From positions 1 through 64,000 of the forward strand of contig NZ_JAMXOE010000027.1 in assembly GCF_024055575.1 (NCBI RefSeq): DNA of 64,000 nt. Reading direction: 5' to 3'. This stretch comes from Mucilaginibacter flavidus. GTDB taxonomy: Bacteria; Bacteroidota; Bacteroidia; Sphingobacteriales; Sphingobacteriaceae. A program made the position numbers and the translations under genes. The notes beneath the pieces were generated by a model. The model was not told the origin of the DNA. It was given only the letters and a program-made list of their open reading frames with translations, and did no database searches. This document shows, piece after piece, positions 25,108-32,949 of the stretch; position 1 is the first letter of the stretch, and the number at the start of each line of letters is the position of its first letter.

Positions 25108-26638
25108 CCTTTGGCTTTTTCCGGTAATCTAATGTGGCTGCTGCAATTTCCGCGTTGCCTGTTAGCTGCACTTGTTTAAATCCGCCTGTAAAATCTATCT
25201 TTTGCTCCATTAATTGGTAGGTACCATGTTCGCGGGCAGCCTCGATGTAGATGGTGTAAGTACCGCGATTGACTAATTTACCATTATCGTCTTTGCCATC
25301 CCATTTCAACGTGTATTTTCCTGCCGATCTTGTAGCGCTCGATGTTGAACTTACGCTCGCATTGGCATCCATAAAGCTTTGGTAATAAGTGCGGTACCAG
25401 GCATGCATTTCATCCAGGTACCGGGTTTTATTATACCATAATGCAATATTGCGAACGGGTTTGTTATCTTTATCAACCACCCAAACGGCAACGTACGGCC
25501 GGTGTACCCTGAAACCCTGTATTTCTGCAAGTTCAATGTTAATAGCAAGTTCGGTGTTCGGATCCCAGGTATTCGCTTTGATGTCTGTTGCCACGGCAGC
25601 AGTTTTCGCTACAGGCAGTTCGATCGATTTCCATCCTTCACTTTCGATCCGTTCGCCCTTGTTTGTGAATATTAAATACTGTACGCCCGGAATACTTGCT
25701 GCAAGTTTTGCACTTTCGGCAGGCTTAAGCACGCTAAAAGCCGTGGCAAGCGCGCCGGCATCGGAAGCATTATCTGCCACTACCGTCGAGCTTATTACAG
25801 TTTCGGCTGGGGTTCCCGAACGCGGGTCAACAATATGTGAATACCATTTCCCATTAATTAATTCTCCCCGGCGGTAGTTGCCGCTGGTGGCAATTGCTTT
25901 ATTGCTCAAAGCAACTTTTGCTATAGCGGCATCATTTTCAGCATCGGCTTTTGGGTTGCTGATTTGAACCTGCTCAGTATGATTTCCTCTTATAACAATA
26001 TCACCACCAATATTCAGGACTATCGCTGTCACGCCATTTAAGCCCAAGGCAGCATCGCAGGCCTTATTAATGATATAGCTTTTAGTAAATGAATTAAGTA
26101 TCAAAGGCGCATTATCCAGGCGCTGTACGGTGCTGTTTTCGGCATTTAGTATGTAATGCGTTCCGCGAACAGTTTTAACAGCCTCGTTAATTTCAATTTG
26201 TGTTGGCACCCGGTTTTCTTTCGCCGCCGACTTCCATAGTTTTGTAATCACTTCGGCCGATGGGTCTAACGCGCCGTCGGTAAGTTTTCGCCACTTGTCA
26301 AACAAATCTAGCACCTGGAATAATTCGGGGGATATCTTAGCAGCTTTTTGCGATCCGTTCATCCAGCGGCTAAATTCGCTTTGCGTATTGTAGCCGCTAA
26401 GAATATGGTCAAGGCGGTCTATTTCGTTCAAGGCCTTTGCTTCGGCCTGGTCGGCAACGTCCTGGTTGGCTGCTGAAATTTTTATTTGCAGGGAAGTTCC
26501 TAAAACATTTTCGTAATCAGATACATAGGTTTTTCCTGCATTTAAGGGGGCATTGTTGGTATTACTGCAAAGCAGCATTGCCAGGCAAACCATTAAGGCA
26601 CCGGGCACAAGTTTGATTTTCGTAAGCAAGGGGTTCAT
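25097..26638 (-). CDS. ApbE (FAD:protein FMN transferase)-DUF2271 fusion
   Basis: 513 residues. A hydrophobic export signal with a possible lipobox (MLLC, cysteine near residue 24) leads to an ApbE domain of about residues 40-340: VLGTSLQIKI, SYIINKACDAAL, VLNIGGDIVIRG and HIVDPRSGTP followed by STVVADNASDAGALATA. ApbE attaches FMN to threonine residues of exported proteins using FAD. The C-terminal DUF2271 domain (about 365-500; VAVWVVDKDNKPVRNIALW, KWDGKDDNGK) is a beta-sandwich of unknown role found beside ApbE and PepSY proteins. Fusion of both in one chain suggests the DUF2271 part holds the substrate or a redox partner. Confidence 0.88.
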   Translation of the reverse strand: MNPLLTKIKLVPGALMVCLAMLLCSNTNNAPLNAGKTYVSDYENVLGTSLQIKISAANQDVADQAEAKALNEIDRLDHILSGYNTQSEFSRWMNGSQKAAKISPELFQVLDLFDKWRKLTDGALDPSAEVITKLWKSAAKENRVPTQIEINEAVKTVRGTHYILNAENSTVQRLDNAPLILNSFTKSYIINKACDAALGLNGVTAIVLNIGGDIVIRGNHTEQVQISNPKADAENDAAIAKVALSNKAIATSGNYRRGELINGKWYSHIVDPRSGTPAETVISSTVVADNASDAGALATAFSVLKPAESAKLAASIPGVQYLIFTNKGERIESEGWKSIELPVAKTAAVATDIKANTWDPNTELAINIELAEIQGFRVHRPYVAVWVVDKDNKPVRNIALWYNKTRYLDEMHAWYRTYYQSFMDANASVSSTSSATRSAGKYTLKWDGKDDNGKLVNRGTYTIYIEAAREHGTYQLMEQKIDFTGGFKQVQLTGNAEIAAATLDYRKKPKDAQ

Positions 26639-26763
26639 AAAGTATATTTGCGTTATGGGTGTGGGAACAAATTATTCAAACAATAATATTAAAAATATAT
26701 TGTCTGAAAATAGGCTATAAATTTGGAGGAATATTGAACCTAACAAAATTGTTGCTTTCAATA

Positions 26764-27303
26764 TTATTTAATAGCATTAATAACTGTGGACAGCACGGCT
26801 TTTAAGTTGTCAGTTGTTTGTTCATCTGTTATATTTCCTTGCCCATCCATCTTCGATCTGATAAACGAAATTAGCACCGTAGCTTCTTCGGGCCGGTTGG
26901 CATCTATTGCACCCAAAACCTTTTTCAACGCTTCGTGCGCATTTTCGCCGCCTGTTGATGCGGTTATCAATGCAGTTAGCTTGCCGGTAAAGGAGCCGCT
27001 CGATACCGTCCAGTCCAAAGCATTTTTCAGCTGACCCGGTATGCCATAGGCATATTCAGGGGTGCAAATGATGACAGCATCTGCGTTTGTTATAAAATTG
27101 CGAAGCTCAGACACTGCCTCGTGTGGTCTATCATGGTCATTTCCGGGATCGAAAGGTGGGATATCGACTAACCTGTCATAAATAGTGAAAGCAATATCGG
27201 CCGGTGCCATCGACTTCAAAAAATTAAGAACAGCATGGTTTGATGAACCCGAGCGCAGGCTGCCGGGTATGGCGAAGATGTGTTTTTTAGCAGGTAGTTG
27301 CAT
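26764..27303 (-). CDS. NADPH-dependent FMN reductase-type flavoprotein
   Basis: 179-residue flavodoxin-like protein. GSLRSGSSNHAVL is the FMN phosphate loop and TPEYAYGIPGQLKNALDW the family signature. It reduces FMN, quinones, azo dyes or chromate with NAD(P)H. It lies 125 nt from the ApbE-DUF2271 gene on the same strand; a shared flavin theme is suggestive, not proof. It ends a separate unit from the histidine kinase, which starts 146 nt beyond its own start. Confidence 0.9.
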   Translation of the reverse strand: MQLPAKKHIFAIPGSLRSGSSNHAVLNFLKSMAPADIAFTIYDRLVDIPPFDPGNDHDRPHEAVSELRNFITNADAVIICTPEYAYGIPGQLKNALDWTVSSGSFTGKLTALITASTGGENAHEALKKVLGAIDANRPEEATVLISFIRSKMDGQGNITDEQTTDNLKAVLSTVINAIK

Positions 27304-27449
27304 TTTTAAGACTTATAAATACAATAGTACTTTTTATGCTGCAGACCTGTTTTATTACTGAAAAATATGATGAAATGTTGACGGGCAGCCATCTGCCACA
27401 TGTTTTTGTCGCGCATCCTATAATCCTAAAAATCCTGCAAATCTTAGTT

Positions 27450-28808
27450 TTAGCCTCCCTGCGGGCTAAACTGCAATATAAATGTAGCTCCCATACCTTG
27501 TGTCGATTGCACCTGTATGTTTCCCTTATGCAATAGCATGATCTGTTTGCAGAGACTAAGCCCGATGCCGCTTCCACTTTTGCGGGTACTGAAGAACGGG
27601 ATAAATATTTTATCCAGCAATTCGGGGGGCATGCCCAGTCCATTGTCCGAAACTTTTACGAGTGTTTTATTGTTGCTCAATACCTCTGCAGATAGCGTTA
27701 GGGTAGGACTCTCGCGATCCTTTACCGCCTCTATGGCGTTCACCAGCAGGTTTATCATTACCTGCTCAATGAGGTTCAAATCGGCTTCGATAGCCAGGGT
27801 GGGGTCGCGCAGGATGATCTCCAGTTCGATGTGTTTCTTTTCCAGCGTAGGGCGCATCAGCCGGTTAAGGGATTCGAACAAGTTACGTACCAGTATCTTG
27901 GTTAAATCAAGCTTGGTAATTTTATTCAGGCTACGGTAGCTCTCGGTAAATTTAAGCAAACCTTCGCTGCGGCGCTTAATGGTATCGATACCCAGTTCCA
28001 AATCCTCCATTTGGGTGCTCACTGGGCTGTTCTTAATTTCGGGGCTTTGCAGGCGGTTTTTTAGCGTGTCGGCAAGTGATGATATCGGTGCCACGGAGTT
28101 CATAATCTCGTGCGTCATTACATTCAGCAGCTTTTGCCAGGCCTTTGATTCGGTTTCGTCCAGGGCCTCGCTCACGTTTTGGAAGGCAATCAACTTATAC
28201 ATCTTATCCTCGCTACGCATTACACTCGCAGTAACCAATATTTTAACCAATTGTTGGTTGCGGGTTACCGTCAATATTTTGCTGTCGCCAGGCTTAAGTT
28301 TAATTATCTCGTTGTATAACTCTTCCTCCCGCTTTTCGAGCGAGTGGATGGTTTTAAGATAAGGCACGCCAATCAACTTCTTAAAAGCCTCGTTGATCCA
28401 GCCGGTTTCGCCGCTTTCCTGCTCGTACGATATGATGCCGGTATCAACCAGCTCCAATATTTTTTGCAGGTAATGATACTGGGTTTCGCGCTCGCGGCTT
28501 ATCAACTTAAACGTTGTATTTATTTCGTTAAATCCTTTACGTAACGGTTTTAATTCGTTTGGCGCTTTACGCACGTCAAAGTGGCGCGAAAAATCGCGGT
28601 AATGTATCGACTCTACAAACTGGCTCACCTCGTCCTGTGCCTTTTTCTGGAAACGTATAAGGTCGAGCACCTGATAAGCGCAAAGGGGCACGGTTATTAC
28701 CAGAAACATTTTCTGGCTGTCAACTAAAAGATACGACGAAACGCTAAGTGTAATAAACATTAATATTACACGCATCACCAAACGCCATTCGTAACGGTTA
28801 AATATCAT
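27450..28808 (-). CDS. Membrane sensor histidine kinase, NtrY-like
   Basis: 452 residues. Two closely spaced transmembrane helices (about 10-29 and 33-50) leave virtually no periplasmic domain, so it probably senses membrane state or a cytosolic signal. A PAS-like region spans about 110-220. The phosphoacceptor is H233 in MTHEIMNSVAP; the ATPase N-box is NLLVNAIEA, G1 VSDNGLGMP and G2 GSGIGLSLCKQ. Its ATG overlaps the regulator stop by 11 nt (ATGATATTTAA). It phosphorylates the NtrC-type partner encoded upstream and faces the permease array divergently. Confidence 0.93.
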   Translation of the reverse strand: MIFNRYEWRLVMRVILMFITLSVSSYLLVDSQKMFLVITVPLCAYQVLDLIRFQKKAQDEVSQFVESIHYRDFSRHFDVRKAPNELKPLRKGFNEINTTFKLISRERETQYHYLQKILELVDTGIISYEQESGETGWINEAFKKLIGVPYLKTIHSLEKREEELYNEIIKLKPGDSKILTVTRNQQLVKILVTASVMRSEDKMYKLIAFQNVSEALDETESKAWQKLLNVMTHEIMNSVAPISSLADTLKNRLQSPEIKNSPVSTQMEDLELGIDTIKRRSEGLLKFTESYRSLNKITKLDLTKILVRNLFESLNRLMRPTLEKKHIELEIILRDPTLAIEADLNLIEQVMINLLVNAIEAVKDRESPTLTLSAEVLSNNKTLVKVSDNGLGMPPELLDKIFIPFFSTRKSGSGIGLSLCKQIMLLHKGNIQVQSTQGMGATFILQFSPQGG

Positions 28809-30153
28809 ACTTGCTCAATCTGCGGTAAAGGGCGGTGCGGGTAAGTCCTAATTCTTTTGCAGCCCTGGTAATATTGCCGTTGTGCTTTTCTATCACACGT
28901 AAAATGGCGTTTTTCTCCAGCGTGCTCAATGGTACATTATCGTCGTCGACAATAACTTCGCCCGGTGTTTCCAATATCGAAAATATCAAGTCGTCTGGCC
29001 GGAGCAACTGGTCATCGGCCATAATAACGGCGCGCTCGATTGTATACTGCAATTCGCGTACGTTGCCCGGGTAATTGTACGATTTTAATTTCATTAAAGA
29101 CGCGGCATCAAAATCAACAGATGGTTTTAAGTACTTAGTGGCATAAAGCTTTGCAAAATGCCGGGCCAGTATCACAATGTCCTCATTGCGTTTCCGTAAT
29201 GGCGGCATGTTAATTTCAACCGTGTTTATGCGGTAGATCAAATCTTTACGGAAACGGTTTTCGTTAGCCAGTTCTGACAAAGGCAGGTTGGTGGCGCATA
29301 TCAGCCTGATGTCGATATCGACAGCCTTATTTGTACCCAACCTGGTTACCTGCCTGTTTTGCAAAACGGTTAACAATTTGGCTTGTTGCTGTAACGATAT
29401 ATTACCGATTTCGTCCAAAAACAGGGTGCCGCCCTGTGCATCCTCAAAACGTCCGCTGCGGTCTTCCCGGGCATCGGTATAGGCGCCTTTTTTGTGTCCA
29501 AACAGCTCGCTTTCAAACAGGGTGTCGGTAAGGGCACCCACATCTACCTTAATAAATGGCATGTCTGCCCTTAAGGAACGCTCATGAATCGCCTTGGCCA
29601 TCAAATCCTTACCGGTTCCATTTTCGCCTAAAAGTAAAATATTAGCGTCGGTGGGGGCAATTTTATTTACTTTATGAAAGATATCCTGCATTACTTCCGA
29701 CTCGCCCAATATGGATGTATCCCCGGTTGCAGTTTTGGATGAAGTTTTAACAGTTTTAACACCTTCTCTTTTATCAAGCAGGTCTTTAATGGTATCGATC
29801 AGCTTTTCGTTATGCCACGGCTTAACAATAAAGTCATTGGCGCCTTCTTTTAACGAACGTACTGCAAGATCGATATCGCCATAAGCGGTAATCATAATTA
29901 CACAAACAGCCGGTTTCCACTCCTTAATTTTCCGCAGCCAGTATATGCCCTCGTTACCTGTGTTAATGGCGCTGTTAAAATTCATATCCAGCAACACCAG
30001 GTCGACCTGGTTGCGCTGTAGCAGCCAGTTAAGGTTTTCCGGGTTCTTTTCGGTAATAATTTCCTGCGCTTCGGTCTTAAGCAATAGCTTCACGGCCGTA
30101 AGCACATCAGGGTCGTCATCAACAATTAGTACGTTAGCTTTTTTTAGTATCAT
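28798..30153 (-). CDS. NtrC-family sigma-54-dependent response regulator
   Basis: 451 residues. Receiver domain 1-120 with the acceptor D56 (LVLLDMNF); AAA+ domain with Walker A GENGTGKD and Walker B GGTLFLDEIGN; C-terminal Fis-type helix-turn-helix (ITRAAKELGLTRTALYRRL). The loop that contacts sigma-54, canonically GAFTGA, reads GAYTDA here, a variation also seen in other Bacteroidota regulators. It is the first gene of a two-gene minus-strand operon with the kinase and diverges from the adaptor/ATPase/permease array, its likely target. Confidence 0.95.
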   Translation of the reverse strand: MILKKANVLIVDDDPDVLTAVKLLLKTEAQEIITEKNPENLNWLLQRNQVDLVLLDMNFNSAINTGNEGIYWLRKIKEWKPAVCVIMITAYGDIDLAVRSLKEGANDFIVKPWHNEKLIDTIKDLLDKREGVKTVKTSSKTATGDTSILGESEVMQDIFHKVNKIAPTDANILLLGENGTGKDLMAKAIHERSLRADMPFIKVDVGALTDTLFESELFGHKKGAYTDAREDRSGRFEDAQGGTLFLDEIGNISLQQQAKLLTVLQNRQVTRLGTNKAVDIDIRLICATNLPLSELANENRFRKDLIYRINTVEINMPPLRKRNEDIVILARHFAKLYATKYLKPSVDFDAASLMKLKSYNYPGNVRELQYTIERAVIMADDQLLRPDDLIFSILETPGEVIVDDDNVPLSTLEKNAILRVIEKHNGNITRAAKELGLTRTALYRRLSKYDI

Positions 30154-30446
30154 TATCTAGAAGTTCATGGTCGATAGTTCATGGTTTATAGTCAACCAAT
30201 CACAAATTCACCAATTATACCATTAATATTATTTAATCAACAAATCTTTATAATTTTAATACTGCTTTCTTACAGTAAATTCTCAACCTTGATCTAATCA
30301 GCTCCTGGTCAACAATTTTTATGCTAAATATTAAAAACTCCGGATTATTAAACATAAATCATTAACTATGAACCATCAACCACCAACTATGACCAAATAA
30401 ACCTAATTTGACCTGTAAATACCTTTAAATGTATTGTATCATAAAC

Positions 30447-30472
30447 GTACACTTGCTGTAACAGAAGCGTAC
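30447..30472. promoter_or_regulatory. Imperfect dyad, candidate enhancer site of the NtrC-type regulator
   Basis: GTACACTTGCTGT on the left meets ACAGAAGCGTAC on the right: an inverted repeat with one extra base and one mismatch. It lies about 55-80 nt upstream of the candidate sigma-54 promoter, a normal enhancer position. The order CGTAC, CTGT, CGTA recurs at 61296-61320 upstream of permease 11. Confidence 0.4.
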
Positions 30473-30525
30473 GCCCGTATATTATATTTGAGCTTTAAAA
30501 TACTGATAAACAGGTATTTAATTTG

Positions 30526-30541
30526 TGGCATATTCTTTTGT
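30526..30541 (+). promoter_or_regulatory. Sigma-54 (-24/-12)-like promoter
   Basis: TGGCATATTCTTTTGT resembles TGGCAC-N5-TTGC, but the spacing between GG and the G of the second box is one base longer than the strict consensus and the final C is T. It is worth noting because an NtrC-type gene diverges from it. Confidence 0.3.
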
Positions 30542-30571
30542 AACTAATAACAAAATATAAATTATTAAACA

Positions 30572-31825
30572 GTGGACAGAGTAATTGAAAAAAAGACCTG
30601 GAATACCAAACGGATACTAACTATTGCCGGTATAGCGGGCATCGTATTGTTAATTGGCGGAAGCATTTATTTTACATCGGGCAAAAGTAAGCTTGATGTT
30701 GATACAGAACGTATAACCATAAGTGAAATTAAAAAAGGCCCTTTCCAGGAGTTTATCCCTGTTAATGGCGTGGTAATGCCGCTCACTACTATTTACATTG
30801 ACGCAACAGATGGTGGCCGCGTAGAACAAAAATATGTTGATGACGGCGCTCTTGTAAAAGAGGGTGACCCGATACTTAAATTATCAAATACCGACCTTGA
30901 GCTTAGCCTGGCAAATGAGCAAAGCACCGTTTATGGTAACCAGACACAGATGCAGATATCCCACATCCAGGCTCAGCAAAGTACCATTGGTAAACTAACC
31001 AGCATGGAAGATGTTGATGTACAGCTTAAAGAAGCAGAGCGGATTTATAAGCTTGATAAAGACCTTTACGCAAAAAAGGCTATCGGCTCGCAGGAAATGG
31101 AAACCGCAACTCATCAATACAATTACAATTTGGCCAAATGGAGACTTGCTAAGAAGATATTGCAGCAGGATACCTTATCTGTTAAACAACAGGATAAACA
31201 AAACCTGGAGCAATATGCACAGATGAAAAACACCCTTGACCTGTTACGTAAAAAAGTAGACGCCCTGACAGTACGGGCACCTGTTGGTGGCCAATTAACC
31301 AACTTTGATGCGGAAATAGGACAAAATAAAAATAAAGGGGAACATTTGGGACAACTCGACGTCTTATCAGGTTTTAAGGTAAGATGCGGAATTGAAGAGC
31401 ATTATTTATCGAGAGTTTTCACCGGCCTAAAAGCGCATTTTGATTTTGCCGGAAAAACTTACCAGCTGATCGTAAAAAAGGTATTTTCCAATATCGTAAA
31501 CGGGCAGTTTAATGTTGACATGGCATTTGTAGGCGAAACTGCCAAAGGCATAAAAAAGGGGCAAACCTTGCAGGTATACCTTAATTTAAGTGAAGAAACA
31601 ACAGCGCTATTATTGCCAAAAGGCGGCTTTTTCCAGCAGACCGGCGGTAACTGGATATTTAAAGTAAGTGCTGATGGTAAAAAAGCCTATAAGGTTGATA
31701 TACAGATAAACCGCCAGAGCCCTGATTATTTTGAGCTGACATCGGGTTTACAGCCAGGCGATAAAGTTATCACCTCGAGCTACGAAACGTATGGAGACAT
31801 ACAGGAACTGGTGCTGAAGAAGTAG
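30572..31825 (+). CDS. HlyD/MacA-type periplasmic adaptor of an efflux ABC system
   Basis: 417 residues starting with GTG; no better ATG exists before the membrane anchor (about 15-36). Biotinyl-lipoyl-like halves lie around 75-105 (GGRVEQKYVDDGALVKEGDPIL) and 240-270 (TVRAPVGGQLTNF), separated by a long coiled-coil hairpin (about 110-235). A beta-barrel and membrane-proximal domain follow. Such adaptors bridge inner-membrane ABC or RND transporters to the outer membrane. It begins the cluster containing one ATPase and eleven permeases and is the only adaptor seen. A candidate sigma-54 promoter and enhancer dyad lie upstream. Confidence 0.92.
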   Translation: MDRVIEKKTWNTKRILTIAGIAGIVLLIGGSIYFTSGKSKLDVDTERITISEIKKGPFQEFIPVNGVVMPLTTIYIDATDGGRVEQKYVDDGALVKEGDPILKLSNTDLELSLANEQSTVYGNQTQMQISHIQAQQSTIGKLTSMEDVDVQLKEAERIYKLDKDLYAKKAIGSQEMETATHQYNYNLAKWRLAKKILQQDTLSVKQQDKQNLEQYAQMKNTLDLLRKKVDALTVRAPVGGQLTNFDAEIGQNKNKGEHLGQLDVLSGFKVRCGIEEHYLSRVFTGLKAHFDFAGKTYQLIVKKVFSNIVNGQFNVDMAFVGETAKGIKKGQTLQVYLNLSEETTALLLPKGGFFQQTGGNWIFKVSADGKKAYKVDIQINRQSPDYFELTSGLQPGDKVITSSYETYGDIQELVLKK

Positions 31826-31950
31826 GTGGTTAGAGACTAAAGATCAGAGGTTAGAGATTAGTTGATTTGAAGATGAATGACTATTGACCAATGACTAAAC
31901 TAAAGGCAATTAATTAATTTAAACTACACATAAAATAAAATTAAACTTAT

Positions 31951-32661
31951 ATGAGCAAAAATGAAGTAGGTGACGGCAGCACCATGATAAAAATCACCGA
32001 CCTGGAGAAATTTTATCGCACCGAAGAGGTTGAAACAATCGCTTTGAACAAACTGTCAATCGAAATTAAAACCGGCGAGTTTGTTGCCATCATGGGCCCA
32101 TCGGGCTGTGGTAAATCAACATTGCTTAACATCCTGGGGATGCTTGACGATCCGGATGAAGGCAGCTATGTTTTCAACGGCATCGAGGTAGCTCATTTCA
32201 CCGAGCGCAAAAGGGCTGATCTACGCAAACACAACATTGGCTTCGTGTTCCAGAGCTTTAACCTTATCGACGAACTGACCGTATTTGAAAACGTGGAGCT
32301 TCCGTTAATTTATACCGGCGTTCCATCTGCCGAACGTGTAAAAAGGGTAGAAGAGGTGTTGGACAAAATGCAGATCATGCACCGCCGCAACCACTATCCG
32401 CAACAGTTATCGGGTGGTCAACAACAACGTGTGGCAATAGCCCGTGCGGTTGTTAACAAACCAAAACTGATACTTGCGGATGAGCCCACCGGTAACCTTG
32501 ACTCGAGCAACGGTAATGATGTAATGGAACTACTAACCGACCTTAACGAACAGGGTACTACCATTATAATGGTAACTCACTCTGAGCATGATGCCCGTTA
32601 CAGCCATCGTATCATCCGCTTATTGGATGGACAAAGCGTAATGGAAAACATTATGATATAA
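31951..32661 (+). CDS. ABC transporter ATPase, MacB/LolD type
   Basis: 236 residues. Walker A is GPSGCGKST, signature LSGGQQQRVAIARA, Walker B LILADEPTGNLD and the switch histidine lies in VTHSEHD. FQSFNLIDELTVFENVELPL before the signature is typical of MacB/LolD/FtsE-type ATPases that drive FtsX-fold permeases without substrate passing through the membrane. ATG 31951 is used; ATG 31984 (MIKITDLEKFY) would shorten it by eleven residues and starts exactly where homologues begin. It is the only ATPase gene seen for the eleven permeases. Confidence 0.95.
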   Translation: MSKNEVGDGSTMIKITDLEKFYRTEEVETIALNKLSIEIKTGEFVAIMGPSGCGKSTLLNILGMLDDPDEGSYVFNGIEVAHFTERKRADLRKHNIGFVFQSFNLIDELTVFENVELPLIYTGVPSAERVKRVEEVLDKMQIMHRRNHYPQQLSGGQQQRVAIARAVVNKPKLILADEPTGNLDSSNGNDVMELLTDLNEQGTTIIMVTHSEHDARYSHRIIRLLDGQSVMENIMI

Positions 32662-32780
32662 TTTGGTTCATAGTTCATGGTTGATATTTGATTGCCGGTT
32701 AAACCACCAATCAACTAATGAATCAGTGAACAAATGAACTGTCACAAAAGAAAGTTTATATAAGTTAATAAAGTGCCTCT

Positions 32781-32808
32781 GCTATCCCCTCCTAAATGGA
32801 GGGGTAGC
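32781..32808. repeat. REP-like hairpin
   Basis: GCTATCCCCTCC and GGAGGGGTAGC pair with a single bulged T around TAAAT. It has no T-run, resembles the cores of the palindromic elements at 97-186 and 40314-40402, and lies in the 288-nt gap before permease 1. The same gap contains octamer repeats at 32708-32739. Confidence 0.55.
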
Positions 32809-32949
32809 TTGAGTGTTGCCCGGACTTTCCGGTGGTAGTTTCTTTTAAAACATTGATAATGAAAGAAGTTGTAATAAAAAAGCAGCAAATTTCATTATCC
32901 GGTATCTAAAGCCTAAACCCGTTTTTCGTTAACTATTAACTATTGTACG

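Larger units (their letters stand above)
30154..30571. other. Divergent regulatory region between the response regulator and the adaptor gene
   Basis: 418 nt without a gene. Both ends carry degenerate repeats of AACTATGAACCATCAACC type. In the right half are an imperfect dyad (30447-30472) and a sigma-54-promoter-like sequence (30526-30541). The adaptor start (GTG 30572) is 31 nt after the latter. Confidence 0.7.

Noticed and set aside
27287..27643. 118-codon minus-strand frame overlapping the histidine kinase end
   Set aside because: It overlaps the end of the kinase in another frame and has no domain or sensible start context.
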